A DNA stretch of 16,282 nucleotides, from assembly GCA_018968805.1 (NCBI GenBank), contig JAGWZX010000001.1:1-16282 (forward strand), read 5' to 3'. How positions within the stretch are numbered: position 1 is the first letter of the stretch; every line of letters starts with the position of its first letter. This DNA comes from Patescibacteria group bacterium (lineage in GTDB: Bacteria > Patescibacteriota > Minisyncoccia > Phycocordibacterales > SIBU01). A program made the position numbers and the translations under genes. Under the pieces are notes generated by a model. It ran no database searches. It was not told the origin of the DNA and saw nothing but the letters and a program-made list of their open reading frames with translations. This document shows positions 13,371 to 16,282 of the stretch, one piece after another.

Positions 13371-14654
13371 ATGCCAAAAGTCAGTCCTTTCCAAGCGGTC
13401 GTTCTCGCCGTGTTCGCCGTGGCGGCAGTCGGCGGTTTGATATTGCTCGCTATTACCAAAGGTCATTCAAGCGGCAGCGGCGTGCCGGTAGTGATTTGGG
13501 GCACGCTTCCCGCGAGCGATTTTAATAATGCCATAAGCGATCTGACAGCCGGTACAAACGGCTTAAAGATTAACTATGTTGAAGAGCAGACGGATAGCTT
13601 CGATCAGAATTTGATTGAGGCGCTCGCCTCCGGCACCGGTCCCGATGCGATTCTTCTGCCGCAAGATTTGATTGTGAAAGAAGGCGACAAGGTCGCGCCC
13701 ATACCGTACACGATCATGCCGCTCCCAACCTTTAAGAGCACTTTTATCCAGGAGGGAGAATTGTATCTCGGAAGCAACGGCATCCTCGGCATGCCGTTTG
13801 CCGTTGACCCGCTCGTGATGTATTGGAACCGCGATCTTTTGTCTAACGCCGGCATCGCCGTGCCGCCCAAGACCTGGGATGAATTTCTCACGCTCGTGCC
13901 GAAGCTTACCGTCAAGGACAATTCCGGAAATATTTCGCAAAGCGGCGTAGCCATGGGCGAGTTCGCCAACATCGCGAACGCCAAGGACATAATCGCGGCG
14001 CTTCTTCTCCAGACGGGCAACCCGATTATGACCTACGGCGGCACTGCCGGCAGTTTGGCGTCAACCCTGACACCCACGACGCTTTCCTCCATCGGCGCTA
14101 TCAATTTTTACACTGATTTTGCCGATCCTGTAAAGCCGGATTATTCGTGGAATCGGGCGTTGCCGAACTCATTGCAGTTGTTTTTGGCCGGCAAACTGGC
14201 GTTCTATTTCGGTTTCGCTTCGGAGGCGTCGGCCATCCGCGCCAAGAATCCCAATCTGAATTTTGACGTTACTTATTTCCCCCAGCCTAAGGATGCCGCC
14301 GTGACGACGACTTTCGGCCGGATGTGGGCGCTGGCTCTTCTTCGCGTGTCGCGCAATTCCGACGCGCAAAATGACATTTTGGCTTTGACGGCCGACGCGC
14401 CAATCGCTAAATGGGGAAACATTACGGGCTGGCCGCCGGTGCGGCGTGATTTGCTATCGGCCAACCCGAGCGACCCGTACCAGTCCATCTTTTACGATTC
14501 CGCCTTATCAGCCCGCGCCTGGCTTGATCCCAACCCCGCGCAATCCACCGCGATTTTCCAAAACATGATAGAATCTATAACAAGCGGCGCCAAAGAAGTG
14601 GGGGCCGCGTTGGATAACGCGGGGCAAAATCTTAATAATTTCGGAAGACAATGA
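13371..14654 (+). CDS. Membrane-anchored extracellular solute-binding protein (family 1), no ABC partner
   Basis: A 427-residue periplasmic-binding-protein-fold protein of the ABC sugar-binding family 1 (SBP_bac_1). The N-terminal hydrophobic helix (about residues 8-28) has no lipobox cysteine, so the protein is either anchored by an uncleaved helix or secreted. Visible features are VPVVIWGTLPASDF (38-51), the first strand and ligand loop; GTGPDAILLP (88-97); FAVDPLVMYWNRDLLSNAGI (143-162); PKTWDEF (166-172); and, later, LAGKLAFYFGFASEASAI, the usual hinge-helix region. No permease or ATPase gene lies beside it. Its stop instead overlaps (ATGA) the first of four small pilin-like membrane genes. 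It may therefore serve as a surface receptor for a secretion or attachment machine instead of a transporter. The ATG at 13371 has no Shine-Dalgarno sequence. Confidence 0.88.
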   Translation: MPKVSPFQAVVLAVFAVAAVGGLILLAITKGHSSGSGVPVVIWGTLPASDFNNAISDLTAGTNGLKINYVEEQTDSFDQNLIEALASGTGPDAILLPQDLIVKEGDKVAPIPYTIMPLPTFKSTFIQEGELYLGSNGILGMPFAVDPLVMYWNRDLLSNAGIAVPPKTWDEFLTLVPKLTVKDNSGNISQSGVAMGEFANIANAKDIIAALLLQTGNPIMTYGGTAGSLASTLTPTTLSSIGAINFYTDFADPVKPDYSWNRALPNSLQLFLAGKLAFYFGFASEASAIRAKNPNLNFDVTYFPQPKDAAVTTTFGRMWALALLRVSRNSDAQNDILALTADAPIAKWGNITGWPPVRRDLLSANPSDPYQSIFYDSALSARAWLDPNPAQSTAIFQNMIESITSGAKEVGAALDNAGQNLNNFGRQ

Positions 14655-15073
14655 AAAGCGCCGCGTCATTCATGACAAGTCTGCTCTTTGTTAGCGCGAT
14701 TGCGGCCGCGGCGAGCGCGCCGGCGCTCGCCGCGGCGCAAAGCGGTCTTGTACCGTGCGGTACGCAGTCGTCGGGCGGAGTGGTAACCGATCCCTGCGGC
14801 TGGAACGATTTTTTCACTCTGGCCAACAATATCGCCAATTTCCTTATCATCACCGGAGCCGCGGTGGCCACGCTCGCTTTCGCTTACGCGGGATTTCTGA
14901 TGCTCACGGCCGGCGGCGAAACGGGCAAGATTCAGGAAGCCAAGGCTATTTTCGGCAAAGTCTTAATCGGTTTTCTTTTCATGCTGGGCGCTTGGCTCAT
15001 CGTTCACGCCATTGACGCGATGATTGCAGGGAGTTTTTTGGATAATAGCGTATTAAAGTCATCAGTGATATGA
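14651..15073 (+). CDS. Two-helix T4SS_pilin-like membrane protein, copy 1
   Basis: A 140-residue exported protein resembling the T4SS_pilin/VirB2-TrbC type. A signal peptide (about 1-28, ending APALAAA) is followed by a short outer segment with Cys36 and Cys49, a transmembrane helix (about 62-86), the polar loop TAGGETGKIQEAKAIFGK (86-103) and a second helix (about 104-126). The GGE-x-x-KI-x-EAK loop between two helices is the recognisable family trait. Its ATG overlaps the TGA of the solute-binding protein gene, and its own TGA overlaps the next ATG, so translation is coupled. Such proteins may form a pilus subunit or a membrane channel part; which one is not shown by the sequence. Confidence 0.78.
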   Translation: MKSAASFMTSLLFVSAIAAAASAPALAAAQSGLVPCGTQSSGGVVTDPCGWNDFFTLANNIANFLIITGAAVATLAFAYAGFLMLTAGGETGKIQEAKAIFGKVLIGFLFMLGAWLIVHAIDAMIAGSFLDNSVLKSSVI

Positions 15074-15465
15074 AATTACTCAATAAAATTTATTGGATCG
15101 CGATCGGTTATGTTCTAACGCCAACATCTTCGGTTTTTGCCATTACTTGCCAACCTGGCCAGCCTTGTAGCGCTACGATCCAAAATCCTTTGGGCGCCAA
15201 CAATACCATCACCCAGTTCATCTCTATCATTTTGGACACGGTTTTTCCCATTGCCGCGATTGCCTGCGTTTTTTTTCTGATTTACGCGGGCTTTCTCATG
15301 GTGGTGCATGGCGGCAATGAAGAAAAACTTGCCGAGGCGCGCAGGGCTTTTCTATGGGCTGTGATTGGCGTGGCCGTTATTCTTGGCGCCAAAGTGCTTT
15401 CAGCCGTCATTTGCGGCAGTATAAATCAATTGAGCAGCACCCATCTTTCATGCCCCACAAGCTAA
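15070..15465 (+). CDS. Two-helix T4SS_pilin-like membrane protein, copy 2
   Basis: 131 residues with the same plan as the gene before it: a signal peptide cut after about Ala24 (SSVFA-ITCQPG), Cys27 and Cys33 close to the new N-terminus, helix 1 (about 55-79, IAAIACVFFLIYAGFLMVV), the loop HGGNEEKLAEARRAF (80-94) and helix 2 (about 95-116). The loop equals GGETGKIQEAK of copy 1. It overlaps copy 1 by 4 bases (ATGA) and copy 3 by 16 bases. The copies are clearly paralogous yet well diverged, so they probably have different jobs or form a mixed assembly. No Shine-Dalgarno sequence is visible; coupling through the overlap is likely. Confidence 0.78.
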   Translation: MKLLNKIYWIAIGYVLTPTSSVFAITCQPGQPCSATIQNPLGANNTITQFISIILDTVFPIAAIACVFFLIYAGFLMVVHGGNEEKLAEARRAFLWAVIGVAVILGAKVLSAVICGSINQLSSTHLSCPTS

Positions 15466-15824
15466 ATACCAATCAGAGCGCACAGCGAGGCCTTGCCTTG
15501 CTGAGTTCAGCAAGGCAAGGCCTCGCTGTTATAATGGCCTTCGCGCCGATTTCAGTTTTTGCCCTGACTACCCCCAAAAATCTCACCGATTTCGTCAACA
15601 ATTTTATTGTCATTCTTAATTATCTCATTCCCTTCATTGTCGGTTTCGCCTTTTTCGGCTTCATGATCGGACTTTTGAAATATGTCGGCAGCGGGGGAGA
15701 CGAGGAGCGTTTGAGCCAGGGCAAACAGCTTATCGTCTACGGTCTTGTCGGCATGGTCATCGCTTTTTCTTTCTGGGGTTTGGCAAAAATCATCGCCAAT
15801 ACGTACTTGGCATTGGGGGTATAA
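15450..15824 (+). CDS. Two-helix T4SS_pilin-like membrane protein, copy 3, with palindrome-encoded signal peptide
   Basis: 124 residues from the ATG at 15450. The frame is open further upstream to 15354, but that would overlap copy 2 almost to its middle and hide the signal peptide. The plan is signal peptide to Ala38 (APISVFA-LTTP), helix 1 (about 52-76, IVILNYLIPFIVGFAFFGFMIGLL), the loop GSGGDEERLSQGKQ (80-93) and helix 2 (about 94-115). Residues 11-27 (AQRGLALLSSARQGLAV) are encoded by a near-perfect 48-base palindrome, so the n-region and half the hydrophobic core of the signal peptide come from it. An ATG at 15534 would leave only ten residues before the cleavage site and no basic n-region, so it is unlikely. 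The stop is followed by a 45-base gap and then copy 4. Confidence 0.75.
   Translation: MPHKLNTNQSAQRGLALLSSARQGLAVIMAFAPISVFALTTPKNLTDFVNNFIVILNYLIPFIVGFAFFGFMIGLLKYVGSGGDEERLSQGKQLIVYGLVGMVIAFSFWGLAKIIANTYLALGV
15482..15529. repeat. 48-base palindrome inside the signal-peptide region of copy 3
   Basis: Perfect 23-base inverted arms (15482-15504 and 15507-15529) separated by only GT. Its length is exactly 16 codons, so the reading frame is preserved. The arms contain the tandem CCTTGCCTTG, and the 10-mer TTGCCTTGCT (15493-15502) recurs at 15903-15912 in front of copy 4. No T-run follows, and translation goes through it. Confidence 0.9.
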
Positions 15825-15845
15825 ACAAAAGTCGAAAGTATAAAG

Positions 15846-15851
15846 TATAAT
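15846..15851 (+). promoter_or_regulatory. Possible -10 box before copy 4
   Basis: A perfect TATAAT within an AT-rich stretch of short direct repeats (AAGTATA twice, ATTTTAAAT twice). It predicts +1 near 15858, 12 bases before the ATG at 15870. Base composition alone could produce it, and no -35 is clear. Confidence 0.3.
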
Positions 15852-15895
15852 ATTTTAAATATTTTAAATATGGGAAAAGTAAAACTAGAGAATAT

Positions 15896-15910
15896 CAAGG
15901 CGTTGCCTTG
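15896..15910. repeat. Small palindrome before copy 4
   Basis: CAAGGC-GTT-GCCTTG is a 6-base inverted repeat with a 3-base loop. It lies in the in-frame leader between the ATG codons at 15870 and 15930 and shares TTGCCTTGCT with the palindrome at 15482-15529. Confidence 0.55.
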
Positions 15911-15929
15911 CTATATTAAAAATCAATTC

Positions 15930-16282
15930 ATGAAAAAGTCAAAATTCAGCATCTCAAAAAAATTTTTAGCAATAACTGCAGTGGTGTCCGTGATTGCGGC
16001 AGGATTGGCATTCGCGCCGCTCTCTTTTGCCTATACGGGTGACTACTGCCAAGGACCGAACGGCGCGATTACAGCCCCTGACGCGAACGGAAAATGTCCG
16101 TCCGGCTACGGTTTGGTAAATATGGGGGCAAACGGCAGCGTCTCATCCAATCCGATCACTAATCTATCCGGTCTGATCGCCCGCGTTCAAGACATTATAA
16201 ACATACTCATCCCGTTCCTTATCGGCCTCGGAGTTTTTCTCATAATTTACGGTGTTTTTACATATATTGCCCATGCCGAGGA
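15930..16282 (+). CDS. T4SS_pilin-like membrane protein, copy 4 (3' truncated by the window)
   Basis: 117 codons are present. From the ATG at 15930 the protein has a strong signal peptide (basic MKKSKFSISKKF, then LAITAVVSVIAAGLAFAPLSFA, cut after about Ala34) and an outer segment with Cys40 and Cys56 (DYCQGPNG, NGKCPSGYG). Helix 1 follows at about 89-112 (IINILIPFLIGLGVFLIIYGVF), then TYIAHAE, where the polar loop of this family would begin. The outer segment is longer than in copies 1-3. An in-frame ATG at 15870 would add a 20-residue leader (MGKVKLENIKALPCYIKNQF) ahead of the signal peptide; I prefer 15930 because that gives an ordinary signal peptide, but 15870 cannot be excluded. Confidence 0.72.
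   Translation, partial: MKKSKFSISKKFLAITAVVSVIAAGLAFAPLSFAYTGDYCQGPNGAITAPDANGKCPSGYGLVNMGANGSVSSNPITNLSGLIARVQDIINILIPFLIGLGVFLIIYGVFTYIAHAE

Noticed and set aside
15354..15449. Upstream start for pilin-like copy 3
   Set aside because: It would overlap copy 2 by over 100 bases and put 32 polar residues before the signal peptide. The ATG at 15450 gives a short overlap like those of the neighbouring genes.
1..16282. tRNA, rRNA, insertion sequence, integrase or phage genes
   Set aside because: None seen on either strand. No transposase or integrase motif, no tRNA-like cloverleaf and no rRNA core sequence was noticed by eye.

Overview
The window most likely comes from a Patescibacteria/CPR genome, probably Parcubacteria-like, at roughly 50 % GC. 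This rests on family resemblance, not on a marker-gene tree. The signs are a compact non-oxidative pentose phosphate cluster with split transketolase, many small membrane proteins beside core genes, a LamG surface protein, a type IV prepilin operon, a run of small T4SS_pilin-like proteins, and almost no Shine-Dalgarno sequences. TGA serves as a stop codon in several tight 4-base gene overlaps, so the UGA=Gly code of SR1/Gracilibacteria does not apply.

Layout. 1-294 is the 3' end of an unrecognised gene. 323-2578 encodes a secreted three-LamG protein whose domain edges are nearly identical in DNA while its centres are unrelated and AT-rich. 2730-6870 (+) is a carbon cluster: GAPDH, RpiB, a divergent Rpe, and the N and C subunits of transketolase. 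6871-7124 is a gene-free stretch of about 250 bases with hairpins between convergent units. 7125-9008 (-) holds a coiled-coil protein and a prepilin operon: two tiny membrane proteins, a prepilin and an Ig-like ORF. The last two look like one gene split by a frameshift. 9129-12697 (+) holds a metal-ligand-less MBL-fold protein, a one-helix membrane protein, a strong terminator and GyrA. 12804-16282 (+) holds a methyltransferase, an orphan solute-binding protein and four small two-helix pilin-like genes, the last cut by the window edge.

How the genes fit together. GAPDH, RpiB, Rpe and transketolase interconvert C3, C5 and sugar-phosphate intermediates, which suits a reduced metabolism that still makes or salvages ribose-5-phosphate. 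The LamG protein, prepilin, solute-binding protein and T4SS_pilin-like proteins are all predicted to be exported or membrane-bound, so much of the window is devoted to the cell surface.

The less ordinary signals are four. (1) Palindromic elements lie between genes and, in frame, inside two coding regions (transketolase C subunit and a pilin-like gene), recalling Rickettsia palindromic elements. (2) The LamG gene is a mosaic. (3) A one-base frameshift at AAAA separates the prepilin from its IPT/Ig tail. (4) -10 boxes repeatedly sit 6-9 bases before start codons, which predicts leaderless mRNAs.
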